This document shows, piece after piece, positions 42,870-54,331 of a stretch of DNA of 64,000 nt. The stretch comes from Ichthyophis bannanicus (lineage: Eukaryota > Chordata > Amphibia > Gymnophiona > Ichthyophiidae), in the NCBI GenBank assembly GCA_033557465.1, contig CM066033.1:592006438-592070437 (forward strand). The letters run 5' to 3'. A program made the position numbers and the translations under genes. The notes below the pieces were generated by a model, which saw nothing but the letters and a program-made list of their open reading frames with translations, did no database searches and was not told the DNA's origin. Each line of letters begins with the position of its first letter. The first letter of the stretch is position 1.

Positions 42870-43151
42870 ACCTTGAAACTTTGGCACCATGGGGCTATTA
42901 GGAAAGGAAGTCGGCACTGGGTGTCGGAGGGGGAAGAAGCATACAAACCTGCAGCACCAAAGTTTCAAGGTAAGAGCCACAGGGCTGTTTGCAGCCATTG
43001 CCGCCACTACACCAGTACAAGCATTGTGGAACTTGTGTCTCTTGGGGAAACTGCTAGGTACATATGACCTAGATTGGCCACTGTTGGAAACAGAATACTG
43101 GGCTTGATGGACCTTGGTCTGACCCAGTATGGCATATCTTATGTTCTTATA
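42870..43151 (+). mobile_element. CR1 3' UTR fragment
   Basis: 43028-43151 matches the CR1 3' end: GATTGGCCACTGTTGGAAAC, then TGGTCTGACCCAGTATGGCA and a final CTTATGTTCTTA. The upstream part is less certain. Confidence 0.75.
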
Positions 43152-43154
43152 CAC

Positions 43155-43262
43155 ATCCCGCAGAGTGGCAGAATGGTGGCAATTGGGTGCCAGAGGAGGG
43201 GGAGGGGGCACAAGGGATGAGGTTCACTTAGGGCACCTCATCTCCTTGCACCAGCCCTGAGA
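43155..43262 (-). repeat. unclassified repeat, also at 3955-4275
   Basis: The minus strand begins with a CAGGGCTGGTGCAAGG-like stretch, which matches CAGGGCTGGTGTAAGG near 3962 on the plus strand. GC-rich with AGGGGGCACAA-type blocks. Family unknown. Confidence 0.45.
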
Positions 43263-43269
43263 AGGGGGA

Positions 43270-44335
43270 TAACCAGGTAGTTCTGTTCAGAGGACAGCAA
43301 GCTACAGTTCAGGCAATAAGAGAGAGTGTAGATGGTGTTTAATGACAGTGTAAAAGGCCTTATGTGCTAAGATTAAGATCTTGTATTAATCCTGATAGTA
43401 GTTGGCAACCAATTTTATTCTTTTAAGAAGTAAAGAAATGGGATGATAAGACTTGGCAGATAAAAAATTGTCATTGCAGTGTTCTGTATTAGTTGCAGTC
43501 TCTTGAGAATGTAGAGGGGAATACTGGCAAGAAGTTCATTGTAGTACTCTGCTCTGCTTAAGATAAAGGCCTGTTGCAGGGCTGTAGCTTCTGAGTCAAT
43601 TATAGATAAGAGGTCAGGTTCCACGTCCAGCAGTTGCACAACTTTAACAACTTTTGGCTATCAAGAAACTTACAATTTCTTAAGAGCCTGCTACTAATTG
43701 CAGAAAAAGTATGAATAGTAAAATTTAATAATGAGAAAACGATCTGACCATGAAACTAAAATAGTATGTGGAGGCACTAAAGAATACTGCACTGTTTAGA
43801 AAAGAGCAAGTCTAGGCAGTGATCTGTCTTGTGTGTAGGAATTGTATAGTATAAAGAAGACATATTTTTCATAAAGGCCAAAAAACCCCAAACCTGGGTT
43901 ATCTGCATGCATATTAAAATCTCCAAGAACAAGTAACTGTCCCCAAAGACCACTAACCTCTGCAATCACAGAGATAAGAGCTCATTACTGAAAGAATGTG
44001 AAAGAGGAGGCAGATAGCAGAGAAGGATAATAAGTGGAAGGAAGTCCATAATCTGAATTAAGAGGATTCCAGAGGAGGTTACAGAATGAAGCTGGATTTC
44101 CTTACAAGGCCATTTCTTTTAAAATAAAGATGACCACTCCACTTCCCCACTATAAAGGGTGGAATGCTGAGCAAAACTGACAGGTAAGCCTGAATTAAAA
44201 AGTTAAGACTCACCCGGTCTAAGCTAACATTCTGTAATGCCAAAGTTGTCCAGATTAGAAGCTGCAAATAAATCATGAACTAATGCAATTTTGTTTTTAA
44301 CAGAGCACACATTCTGCAGACCAATCCTCAGTGCG
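43270..44335 (-). mobile_element. L2-like LINE copy D, old
   Basis: The minus frames, much broken, include LQNVCSVKNKIALVHDLF (near 44310) and KTDHCLDLLFSKQ (near 43805), both endonuclease landmarks, then AFILSRAEYYNELLASIPLY and LKRLQLIQNTA (near 43570-43480) from the RT C-terminus. Most of the RT is deleted. Confidence 0.7.
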
Positions 44336-44847
44336 GATGCCATGGAAGGCAGCTGTATAAGCAAGAAGCTAGAATTACATCTAGCTGCAAAACATATTGT
44401 AAATATCTGTCAGTCATAATTAAGTGGTTTTAGTTACTCTATATCTCCCCATACCAAGGCCCTCTTGGATCGCTGAAGCTGCATCCCACGACATTGTACA
44501 TGACGGTGTAAGAAGCAGAGCAAAAGGCGTTATGATGGTATCCATAGAAGACACCCCAAGAAGGTGTCCTAAAGAGCACGCCCTGCTCCTTCAGTGTGCA
44601 CTTGAGGCGAATGCCGGTGCTGGTTGTGTGTCACTGGGTGGTCAAATTAATATTGTTAGCCAGCATCACCTTGGCATCAGTAGTAGGCAGAGCAATATCA
44701 AGCATCAAATAGGCATCAGGGAGGACAAAGGCAAAATCAAAACTGAAAAAAGGCCTAAAAGCAACCAGTTAAGACAATTAAAATAGCTGTTGCAGTTTAC
44801 AATAGCAAGCTTGTAATGTAAAAATGTGTTCTTAGTGTATTTGTTTA
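44336..44847. other. unassigned sequence
   Basis: A plus-strand open stretch of 120 codons (44424-44786) has no similarity I recognise and no tail or repeat landmarks. It may be a 5' remnant of the adjoining LINE. Confidence 0.35.
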
Positions 44848-45003
44848 TTCTCCAGGACCAAGCGGGAAGTCAGTCCTCACTTATGGGTGACATCGGCACC
44901 GATGGAGCCCCTGTGCGAAGCATTTCCCCAGCTTTCTATGAAAGCCTTTGGGAATACTGCACGCATGCGCGGTCCCCTTCCCGCCTAAAGGTGCCATCTT
45001 GCT
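44848..45003 (+). repeat. DIRS-B left inverted terminal repeat
   Basis: ATTCTCCAGGACCAAGCGGG through GGTGCCATCTTGCTCAGTC. It is the inverted complement of 53345-53500, including GCATTTCCCCAGCTTTCTAT. Confidence 0.9.
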
Positions 45004-45259
45004 CAGTCTCTCTTTTTCCGTGGAGCCCTTTGGATGTTTTGTCCTAGTCACCCGGAAAAGTTGACGTTTTTTTGAAGATTTCTTCGCCTTTTTCTCCGAG
45101 TTCTACGCTGGTTCCCCTTCCTGCCGGGTTCGGTACACCGGTATTGAGCCTGTTTTCTATTTTTCGTTTTTTGCCCTTCGTGGCTGGCGTTTGCGCCCTT
45201 TTTTCTGTTTTTCCCTGGAAGGCCGGTCTTTTGACCTCGCGGGGGCCCTTTTTTCCCCG

Positions 45260-47453
45260 ATGGCTTCCAGTGGTTTCAAGAAGTGTGATCGGTGTCAGAA
45301 ACTAATGTCTCTCACCGACACACACGACTGCTGCCTTCGGTGCCTCGGCCCAGATCATGATCCCATGATCTGTGGCCCGTGTGGCAAAATGTCCACCAAG
45401 GCACTTCAAAGCCGTCAGCACCAGAAGGAAAGGATTTTTTCGGATTCTGCCTCCGGCCGGGCCCGGACCTCATCTGAGGCCTCGACGTCTCGGGAGTCTG
45501 ATCCCGAGCATCGCCGGGGTTCCTCGGACAGGGGGTCCCCCGACCGGGAACGCAAGAGGAAGAAACTGCTCGTGAGGGCGGCATCGTAAGAGGTCCCTGG
45601 TACCTCGAGGGCCAGGTCTAAGACCCCTGACCGCTGTCCCGGGCCTTTGGAGCAGGAGAAGCCGTCCAAAGTACCTCGTGTACAGCTGGAGACCGTCGGG
45701 CACGTAAGTCCTGTAGTCCTCGTGGACTCTCCTCCGAGGGAGCCGACGTTGGGCCCGGCGTCGCCGGGGCCCGAGTCGGTGGCTGCTGAGTTTCCTGAGC
45801 TTGGACTCAGGCTGACAGCCTTGGAGTGCAGATTGTCTGCCTTCATGGAGCAGCAGCGGGTACTGATGGCCAGCCTCACTGGTGCATCTGCCCCGACCAC
45901 CGGGACATCGACGTCGAAGTCGACCCCGGAGACCGAGCCGATACTCGAGACCATGAAGGCTCGAAGTCGTCCTCGGTCAAGGTCTCCCTCGACCTCCCAC
46001 CTGGAACCGAGGGCGTCGACGCACGGTCGGAGCCCCTTGACTCCTCTTTGGATGAGTCAGCATGGGAGACGGAGGACGAGGAGTGCCCCGACACCTTTTG
46101 GACTCGGTGCATCCCTTCGGACTCACCACAGTCCGAGCCCCGGAGTAGGTCCCCTTCGGAGGACACCCGGTTCTCGGAGTTCATGCGGGACATGGCCAAG
46201 GCCTTTGGCGATTCCCACGGACCCCGAGGAGGAGCCTCGAGCCGAGGAGCTCGAGGCCCTCCAGTATGACTCTCCTCCGAAGGAGGCCTTTACTGTTCCG
46301 GTTCCTCCGATGCTGGAACGGCTCCTCTTCCGGATGTGGGAGGCACCGGTCTCGGCGCCGGTCTTGAGCAAGCAAGTTGATTCCATTTATCGACTCCGTA
46401 AGAGCCCTGGCTTCCAAAAGGCGCAGCTGCTGCACCATTCCATAGTGGTGGAATCGGCCATGCATCGTCTGAAAAGTCAGAAGATGCACTCTGCGGTGCC
46501 CCCCCCCCCCCGGCAGGGAGGCCCGGAACCTGGATGCTTTCGGCAGAAAGTGCTTCCAGGGCTCGATGCTTGCTTGCCGTGTCCAGTCATACCAGCTGTA
46601 CATTTATTTATTTATTTACATTCTCTTATATACCGCGCTATTCTGCATCAGTGCGGTTTACATTGAACAAACTGAAATTACATTGAACAGGGCATTATAA
46701 ACTTGGAGATAACTATTTTACAAGGAAAATGGGCTATGGAGGGTTAAGTGGCTTGCCCAAGACCACAAGGAGCACCTGTGGGACTAGAAATCCCAGTCCT
46801 TCCGGCCCAAGGTTGCTGTCCTCTAGTGGGATTTGAACCCCTGACCTTCCGGCCTGAAGTACCTTGCCCCAACCACTAGGCCACTCCTCCACTCCATGGG
46901 CATGTACCTACGAGACCTGGCAAAGGAGTTTGCCGGGTTCTCTGCTGGCCTCTCCGGGGAACCTTTGCAGAGGTTCCAGTCTTTGTCTTCAGGAATCCGT
47001 GACTGTTCCAAGTTCATGTCCCGAGCGGCCTACGATGGCTTCGAGGCTTTGGCTCGTGTGGCGGCAGCCGGCATCGGGGCCCGGCGCCAGGCATGGCTGC
47101 AGTCATTGGACCTCAAGCCTTGGGTACAGGACAAGTTGGTCGATGTCCTTTGCCGAGGTGAGAACCTTTTTGGCAAACCCATGGCCGAGAAGGCGGCTGA
47201 GCTTGAGACCGAGCACCTGACCAGGACTAGGCTGTCCAGGAAAACCTCTGCCCCTTCTCACAAAAAGAAGGGCTCGGGTAAAAAGTCCTTCTACCCGAGA
47301 AAGGTGTCTGCCTACAAACCTTTCCCTCAATACCAAGCCTCCCCAGCTCCCCAACAGGGGCAGAAGGCCAAGGGGCAGGGACATGGGCCCCGTAGGCAGG
47401 AGACCCCCAAGCCTCTGGCTCCTGCTCCGACCCAGCAGGGAGGGGTTTTTTGA
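45260..47453 (+). pseudogene. DIRS-B gag-like ORF1
   Basis: The ATG at 45260 opens MASSGFKKCDRCQKLMSLTD with the zinc-knuckle-like CLRCLGPDHDPMIC, as in DIRS-A. A TAA at 45587 interrupts the frame. It continues to about 45950, shifts by one base, reads an acidic block (LDESAWETEDEECPDTFW) and shifts back near 46200. After EALQYDSPPKEAFTVPVPPM a SINE (46597-46893) splits it. The last part (MGMYLRDLAKEFAGFSAGLS to a Lys-rich tail) ends at 47453. The role, RNA binding or particle formation, is inferred. Confidence 0.85.
46597..46893 (-). mobile_element. tRNA-derived CORE-SINE with complete head
   Basis: The minus strand starts GGAGTGGAGGAGTGGCCTAG (box A region TGGCCTAGTGG), then box B GGTTCAAATCCC, the CORE block and the L2-like hairpin tail ending TAAATAAATAAATG. 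It interrupts DIRS-B gag; TGTAC occurs at both edges as a likely short target duplication. Confidence 0.9.
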
Positions 47454-47460
47454 CTCCCAA

Positions 47461-49361
47461 GGCATAGCCTCTCCACCCCTGCTGCCCCATCCCTGCACAG
47501 GAGGTCGCTTAGCCCTGTTTGCCCACAGGTGGCCACCCATTACAGGGGATGCTTGGGTCTTAAGCATCATTCATCAGGGTTATATGCTTCATTTCCAACA
47601 GCTACCTCCTGCCTACTTTCCAGGAGAACCTTTAAGGCCTCTCCTGCACACCAACCTCCTCCTCCAGGAACTTCAGGGTCTGCTTCTGGACAAGGCAGTG
47701 GAGCCTGTACCTCCTCGTCTACAGGGGCAGGGCTTCTACTTCAGATATTTTCTGGTGCCAAAGAGAACAGGAGGCCTACGGCCCATCCTGGACCTCAGGA
47801 ACCTCAACAAGTTCTTGGAGAAAGAGAAGTTCAAGATGCTTACTCTTGGAACACTTCTGCCCTACCTCCAGCAGGGAGACTGGCTATGCTCCTTAGATCT
47901 AAAGGATGCATACACTCACATCCTCATTCATCCAGACCACAGAAAGTAAGGTTCGTGGTGGGAGGAAACCATTACCAGTACAGGGTTCTGCCTTTTGGCT
48001 TAACCTCCGCCCCACGGGTCTTTACAAAGTGCCTGGCTGTGGTGGCGGCCTACTTGAGGACTCAAGGGGTTTTTGTCTTCCCCTATCTGGACGACTGGCT
48101 CATCCGAGGTCAGACCTACCAGGAGGCCAGGCAGGCCACCTTCAGGACTGTCACACTTCTTCAGGACCTAGGCTTTGTCATAAACTTCACAAAGTCCACT
48201 TTGCTCCCCTCCCAGAACCTCGAGTTCATAGGGGCATGGCTGGACTCTCTGCAAGCAAGGGCTTACTTGCCAGAGGACAGAGTTCAAAGGCTCATGGAGT
48301 TGGCATCCCGATTTCTCTGTCTGCCAAGGGTGCCGGCCAGGCTCTGTCTGCAACTCCTGGGACACATGGCATCGACTGTGCATGTGACCCCCAATGCCCG
48401 CCTCCACATGAGGCCTGCACAGTGCTGCCTCAGAACTCAGTGGAAGCAGGCCACAGGGAGCCTAGCAGACAAAGTAAGGGTGTCAAAACCCTTCCTGAAT
48501 TCTCTTCAGTGGTGGCTACACCCCCCCAACTTGCTGCAAGGGGTGCCTTTTCAAGTGCCTGCCCCCACAGTGGTGTTGACAACCGATGCCTCCTTAGAGG
48601 GCTGGGGTGCACACTGTCAAGAGAGCTGCACCCAAGGCCTCTGGTCCCCATGGGAAGCCACGCAACAAATCAACCTACTGTAACTGCAGGCTATTCGCTT
48701 AGCCCTCAAAGCTTTTTCTCACACCTTGGCCCACCAGTCTGTTCTAGTTCAGACAGACAACCAAGTAGCCATGTTCTATGTGAACAAACAGGGCGGCACT
48801 GGGTCCAGGCCTCTATGCCTGGAAGCACAGGCCCTTTGCTCTTTTGCCCTCCGGCACCAGATGTTGCTGAGGGCTGTGTATCTTCCTGGCCAGGAGAACT
48901 TTCTGGCAGACCGCTTAAGCAGAATTCTGCAGCCCCACGAGTGGAAACTGCACCCTTTGGTGGTTCAACAAATTTTCCTAAAATGGGGACTTCCATCCAT
49001 GGATCTCTTTGCCAGTCCCCTGAATCACCAACTGCCCAGGTTTTGTTCCAGGCAACCGCATCCCCTAAGGGTGGCGGAAGATGCCTTCCTGATTTCTTGG
49101 TCCCAGGGCCTGCTCTATGCGTTTCCTCCCACGCCTCTGGTGGCCCGAACCTTGTTCAAGATTCTCAGGGACAAGACCTCGGTACTTCTGGTTGCTCCCA
49201 GGTGGCCGAGGCAGCCCTGGTTCCCACTGCTGCTTCAACTGGCAGTGGAGACACCCATGCCTCTGGGATTCCAACCCGACCTTCTCTCTCAGGATCAGGG
49301 TTCCCTTCTGCATCCCAGCCTCAAATCTCTCCATCTAATGGCATGGAGGCTGCAAGGGTAG
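47461..49361 (+). pseudogene. DIRS-B reverse transcriptase and RNase H
   Basis: RT landmarks are YFLVPKRTGGLRPILDLRNL, WLCSLDLKDAYTHILIHPD, QYRVLPFGLTSAPRVFTK and the catalytic FPYLDDWLIRG. Then come LLGHMASTVHVTPNARLHM and the RNase H landmarks LTTDASLEGWGAH, VQTDNQVAMFYVNKQGG and FLADRLSR. The region SMDLFASPLNHQLPRF precedes the natural end MAWRLQG at 49361. Two lesions are visible: a frameshift just after HPDHRK near 47947, and a TAA (48681-48683) after INLL. Otherwise the protein is complete. Confidence 0.92.
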
Positions 49362-49712
49362 TCTTGGCTCCCTCGGGCCTACCTCAGGAAGTAGAAGAGA
49401 TGGTCTTGGCCTCTAGAAAGCAATCCACCAGGAAAACATATGCCCTGAAGTGAAGGAGGTTCTCCTTGTGTTGTCAGCAACGGAAGGAAGATCCTTTCGG
49501 CTGCACTGTGCCAGTAGTGCTACAGTACCTTCTGCACTTGTCCAATCAGGGCCTTAAGTCCAATCCACCTCTCTGCTCTGGCAGCTCACCACTCAATGGT
49601 GGAGGGACACTCTTTGTCGGTTCACCCTTTGGTGTCCAGGTTTCTCAGAGGCTTACTATTGCTCAAGTCTCCTCTCCGTCCACCGGCCCCTGAGTGGGAG
49701 TTGAATGTGGTC
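47906..49712 (+). pseudogene. DIRS-B tyrosine recombinase, N-terminal part, and overlapping frame
   Basis: A frame of 515 codons (47906-49453) overlaps RT/RNase H in another phase. Only its end (from about 49330, APSGLPQEVEEMVLASRKQS) matches the recombinase N-terminus, then TRKTYALK is followed by a TGA. The matching sequence continues as PVVLQYLLHLSNQGLKSN to PEWELNVV at 49708. There the family IV LTR is inserted. Confidence 0.78.
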
Positions 49713-49926
49713 TGTCATGAGGCTGGAGCCACGCAAGGTGCAGGTTTAGAAAAAAAACCCTGTCTTTCATAGAGCTGTGGATGTGCAGAAGATGCAATTA
49801 CCTCGCAGCACAGCTAGAGGGGGCAGGAGTAATCCTACAGAGGCTGAGTCAACATGCCCAGCCACTGATTGTATGAGTGTTAACCAGCTGCACCTGAAGG
49901 CAAGCCCGGGAGTTTCAAAGGTAAAG

Positions 49927-51055
49927 AGTAGTTACTCACCTGTAACAGGTGTTCTCCAGGAGCAGCAGGAATCAGTCCTCACATATGGGTGTCATCGGCG
50001 CCGATGAAGCCCCAGCGGAGCATTTCCCCAGCTTTCTATGAAAGCTTTTGGGAATGCAGGCACGCATGCGCGGTTCCCTTCCCGCCTAAAGGTGCCATCT
50101 TACCTCAGTCAAATGACATAGCTAAGAACAGCACACAAAAATGAAAAATAAACTATGTACAACTGCAACTCCAAGGGGAGGAGGGAGGGTTGTGAGGACT
50201 GATTCCTGCTGCTCCTGGAGAACACCTGTTACAGGTGAGTAACTACTCTTTCTCCAGGATCAAGCAGGAAGTCAGTCCTCACATATGGGTGACTCCCTAG
50301 CTCTGGGCTACCAAGGAACTCAGGCTGAACAAGAGAACTCCCTCTAGTCCCAGCATCAAAGAAAGTCTTTCCACTGACACAACCTCCACCGGTAGCCCAA
50401 AGGATAGGGCCCGAGATGTCGAGGCCTCAGATGAGGTCCGGGCCCGGCCGGAGGCTGAGTCCGAGAAAAGCCTTTCTTTTTGCTGCTGGCGACTTCGGAG
50501 TGCCTTGAAAGACATCTTCCCACATGGCCCGCACGACTTAGGGTCGTGATCAGGGCCGAGGCACCGAAGGCAGCAGTCGTTTGTGTCGGTGAGAGACATT
50601 AATTTCTTACACCGATCACACTTTTTAAAACCACTGGAAGCCATCGGGGAAATAAAAGTCCCCGTGAGGTCAAAGGACCGGCCTTCCAGGGAAAAATGGA
50701 AAAAAGGGCGCGAACGCCAGCCACGAAGGGCAAAAACCGAAAAAGAAGAATTGGGCTCGATACTGGTGTACCGAACCCGGCGGGAGGGGAACCGGCGTCA
50801 AACCAGGAGAAAAAATAGCGATAACCGCCGAAAAAAATCTACTTTTAACCGGGAGGACAGGACACACGTCCGGTGGGCTTCTCGGGAAAAAAAGAGACTG
50901 AGGTAAGATGGCACCTTTAGGGGGGAAGGGAACCGCGCATGCGTGCCTGCATTCCCAAAAGCTTTCATAGAAAGCTGGGGAAATGCTCTGCTGGGGCTTC
51001 ATCGGCGCTGATGACACCCATATGTGAGGACTGACTTCCTGCTTGGTCGTGGAGA
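49927..51055 (-). mobile_element. miniature non-autonomous DIRS element
   Basis: About 1.13 kb with both DIRS inverted ends (49927-50115 and about 50880-51055) and an internal complementary region (50192-50291). In between only the first part of gag remains (50644-50404, MASSGFKKCDRCKKLMSLTD and CLRCLGPDHDPKSC), joined to 3' sequence near 50400. RT, RNase H and recombinase are gone. The ends match DIRS-B closely, so DIRS-B-like proteins could mobilise it. Inserted in the family IV LTR. Confidence 0.85.
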
Positions 51056-51973
51056 AAATGCCTTTATAAAGGAAAGACAGCCAGAAGGAAGTGGGGTGCA
51101 GGAGGAATCCAGTCAGGAGGGATCCATTCGGAGGGAACTCAGCCGGCAGCAGTTCAGCCAGAGGGAAGGAGGAGTGTGGAGAAGGAGAGAGTCCACACGG
51201 AGCAAGCCCAGAAGGACAGAATCCAGACGGAGACTATCCAGGGGGATAGAGTCCAGAGGGGCAGAGCACAGAGAGACAGAGTCCAGAGAGAGGCTGCCAG
51301 GAGAAGCAGTTTGGCTGGAAGGAGTGACACTCCCAGCCCAAGTAACATAGCTGAATCAAGCAGCACAACAAGAGCAGTAACAGCTGGAAGAGGAGTACAG
51401 AAAACCAAGGAGCCATGCTTTAAGAGAAGCCTACATTCACCTGAGTTCGCTGGACCAGGATTACAAGGAACAAGGAGGAGAGGTTCCTATAGCAAAGCTA
51501 CCTTTACACAGAAGCACAGAGGTTGGGAATCCTCACCAGGTTTTCCTGGGCTTCAGGAAGGCAAAGCATTGCACAAGAAAACCTGTCTCCAGAGAGAAGT
51601 ACGTCAGAGAGAGAGCTCCAGGTGTAGCAGCTGCAGGAAGCCAAGGTATGGTGGCTCTTTACTTTTAAAAGGAAGCCTTGCTCCTAGAAACTCTGATAAA
51701 GCAGACGCTCAATATATGAGAAGAGGGAACAAAGCAGAGCTTTTCAAAACAATACCTAAGGGCTTAACAGAAGAGTCTTACTGGAAGCAAAGAAGCAGAG
51801 ACAGACCCTCTAAACTTGTAGCCGTAAGGGAAAGCACTTTTTCAGAGGGAGAAGCCAGTGACGCAGAGTCCATGGAAATAGAGTTTGAGAATACTATTCC
51901 CATTCCTCAGGATGAATCCATGGATTGTATTTTCTGTGCTACTACTAGTCTTGAGTCCTTAGTAGAATTGTAA
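51056..51973 (+). pseudogene. LTR-encoded MDC-tail ORF (family IV)
   Basis: A frame open for about 305 codons from the miniature DIRS junction to 51973. The first third has repeats of an Arg/Gln/Glu unit (DRVQRGRAQRDRVQREAAR), the middle is basic, and the C-terminus is acidic with DAESMEIEFENTI, then QDESMDCIFCATTSL. The N-terminal end lies before the miniature DIRS; 49777-49923 is open in one frame and reads VQKMQLPRSTARGG. Whether the two parts were in phase cannot be decided because the exact junction is unclear. Confidence 0.65.
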
Positions 51974-52363
51974 ATATAAAAGAAACCCTGCAATCAATTG
52001 TGAAGCTTATAACAGTTTGTTTGCCTGCCTGTTTAATTTACTTTGGAATGAAGGAATCCTCAGTTAAACCCTGCATTCAATTGTGAAGCTTATAACAGTT
52101 GTTTGCCTGCTTATTTGGTGGAACCCTTTATAAAGAAGGACTATCTTTATTTTCTTATGTCTTAGTGAACCCTTGCGTTAAAGGGGAAATAAAGCCTTAT
52201 TACCCTCCACTCTTGGCTTATATAATTTGTTCTCACAAAGGAGCTAAAACTCCAAGGACCAAACTGCACTTGGCCTTAAAGAGCCATTGCTCCTTAAAAA
52301 TGATAAAAAATGCTCAGGATGCCCTTACAGCCACTGGCCACTGGGGGCACCTGACGACAGGTC

Positions 52364-53036
52364 TTGCAGCAACTTACTCGCCCACCTTTTGAACAAATGG
52401 CTACATGTCCTCTACGCTTCCTATCCTGGAAGACTCTATTCCTAGTGGCCTTGACCTCGGCCAGACGAGTGAGTGAACTTCAAGCCCTGGTCTGTGACAG
52501 GCCATACACTCGCTTCTATAGGAACAGGGTAGTCCTGAGGACTCATCCTAAGTTCCTCCCCAAGGTTGTCTCCTCTTTCCACCTCAACCAGAGGTGGTTC
52601 TTCCAACATTCTTCCCTAGGCCCCATGCCAGCCAGGCTGAGACAGTCCTGCATACCCTGGACTGTAGGAGGGCCTTATCCTTCTACCTTGAGCATACGCA
52701 GGGGCATAGGAGGGCTACTCAGCTCTTTGTATATTTTGACCCCAATAACTTGGGGGTACCTGTGTCCAAGCGTACCTTGTCCATCTGGTTGGCTGACTGT
52801 ATCACCTGGGCTTACAGGGCAGCTGATCTTCCTTTGTAGGGTCGGGTCACGGCCCACCGTGTCAGGGCAATGGCTGCCTCAGTAGCTCATCTCCGCTCTG
52901 TACCGTTGGCAGACATCTGCAGGGCTGCAACTTGGTCCTCAAGCCAGACTTTTGCGGCCCATTACTGCCTGGAGAGGGAGTCCCGTAGGGACAGTGCTTT
53001 CGGTCAGGCAGTGCTCCGGAATCTCTTTGAGGTTTA
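52364..53036 (+). pseudogene. DIRS-B tyrosine recombinase, C-terminal part
   Basis: Resumes with QQLTRPPFEQMATCPLRFLS and the catalytic arginine region LTSARRVSELQALV. After FHLNQ there is a frameshift near 52590, then PRPHASQAETVLHTLDCRRA and VPVSKRTLSIWLADC. A TAG follows ADLPL (52837-52839). The HxxR box AHRVRAMAASVAHL and the tyrosine motif WSSSQTFAAHYCLE come next, and the protein ends LRNLFEV at 53036. All active-site residues are present, with two lesions plus the LTR insertion. Confidence 0.88.
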
Positions 53037-53173
53037 GGCAACTCCTACCCTGCAGTCCTCTGGTTCGGCTACCGGTGGGGGTATGTTTTCAGTGAAATCC
53101 TTTCTCTGATGCTGAGGCTAGAGGGAGCTCATTTTTCAGCTTTAGGTCCCCGGTAGCCTGAAGCTGGGGAGTC

Positions 53174-53270
53174 CCATAAGTGAGGACTGACTTCCTGCTT
53201 GGTCCTGGAGAAAGAGTAGTTACTCACCTGTAACAGGTGTTCTCCAGGAGCATCAGGAATCAGTCCTCAC
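53174..53270 (+). repeat. DIRS-B internal complementary region
   Basis: Complementary to the outermost bases of both ends: TGACTTCCTGCTTGGTCCTG (left end complement), then TTACTCACCTGTAACAGGTG (right end complement). Confidence 0.88.
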
Positions 53271-53344
53271 AATCCTCCCTCCTCTCCTGGGAGTTGCAGT
53301 TGTACATAGTTTATTTTTCCATTTTTGTGTGCTGTTTTTTAGCT

Positions 53345-53540
53345 ATGTCATTTGACTGAGCAAAATGGCATCTTTAGGCGGGAAGGGGACCGCGCATGCG
53401 TGCAGTATTCCCAAAGGCTTTCATAGAAAGCTGGGGAAATGCTCCGCACGGGGGCTCCATCGGCGCCGATGTCACCCATAAGTGAGGACTGATTCCTGCT
53501 GCTCCTGGAGAACACCTGTTACAGGTGAGTAACTACTCTT
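53345..53540 (+). repeat. DIRS-B right inverted terminal repeat
   Basis: Includes ACCGCGCATGCGTGCAGTAT and ATAGAAAGCTGGGGAAATGC, the inverted complement of the left end, and closes with CACCTGTTACAGGTGAGTAA. Confidence 0.9.
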
Positions 53541-54327
53541 ACAAGAAGGCTCTACAAATAATCATTCAGAATTAACATGACAATGAGATTTTATTTTCTT
53601 TTTTCAGTTTTTAAATGGCCAGTATGGTCCTTCAAAAATGAACAATAGATAGAATGGTATAAAAAGAGAAAACAAATAAACAAAGGGCTTAGGCGCCAGG
53701 AAAACATAATTTTGTTTAGACAGACAGAGGGGAAGTGGAATCCTGAAAAGCCAATAATATAGTAACATAGTATATGATGTCTGATAAAGACCAGTATGAT
53801 CCATCTAGTCTGCCCAGCAAGGCGGCAAGAGCAGGTGCCTACTGTCTAGAGATGGTGTTTGAAGTGAAGACAGAACATGAACTTGACAGTTTTCTTTTAT
53901 TTGAGATGCGAGATTTAGACTGGTTTCTGTTTTATGAGTACAATATTTAAAGTACAGAGCTCATGGGAAAACACAGTAAAGATGAAGTAGTAGCGAAGAA
54001 CTAGGCCATGTATAGTCTTGGAGAGGACATAATAGTTAGGATAACCAACAAAAAGACCGTTACAGTAGTCAAGATGAGTAGAGTATAGAGAAAGAGCTGC
54101 CAAGCATCTAAGGTGAGAGCTGAATGATAGTGGGAAATAATTGCAGAAATTTGCTGAATTTTTAGTGGAAATAATTGCAGAAAACAAATATGTAGGAATG
54201 GAAAGAAAGGGGTGGTCTTATGGTCTCCTGCCCCCACAACCTTTAATGGAGCAAGGGCTTAAGGAAAGATGGAACATTAAAAAAAAGAGGCTGGAAATTA
54301 TAGAACTTTAATTGTAAAGGGGGTTGA
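53541..54327 (-). other. old LINE debris
   Basis: Near 54090-54020 the minus frame reads THLDYCNGLFVGYPNYYVL, an L2-like RT C-terminal remnant. The stretch ATGATCCATCTAGTCTGCCC (near 53790) is a LINE 3' UTR-like block. Everything else is unassigned. Confidence 0.5.
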
Positions 54328-54331
54328 GTAC

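Larger units (their letters stand above)
49713..52359 (+). mobile_element. solo LTR, family IV, in DIRS-B recombinase
   Basis: Starts TGTCATGAGG and ends CTGACGACA. GGTC at 49709-49712 and 52360-52363. Removing it rejoins NVV-LQQLTRPPFE of the recombinase. AATAAA at 52188-52193, 166 bases before the end. A miniature DIRS (about 49927-51055) sits inside, leaving about 1.5 kb. Confidence 0.87.
44848..53540 (+). mobile_element. DIRS-type retrotransposon, copy B, with nested insertions
   Basis: Same architecture as DIRS-A but on the plus strand: left inverted repeat, gag (45260-47453), RT/RNase H (47461-49361), tyrosine recombinase (to 53036), internal complementary region (53174-53270), right inverted repeat (53345-53540). 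Insertions are a SINE (46597-46893) and a solo LTR (49713-52359). Frames carry few lesions, so it is fairly young. Confidence 0.93.

Noticed and set aside
44424..44786. Host exon
   Set aside because: No splice sites, similarity or conservation clue, and it lies between LINE and DIRS sequence.
46860..46893. tRNA gene
   Set aside because: Boxes A and B are present, but they belong to a SINE head followed by CORE and LINE tail; no cloverleaf or discriminator end.
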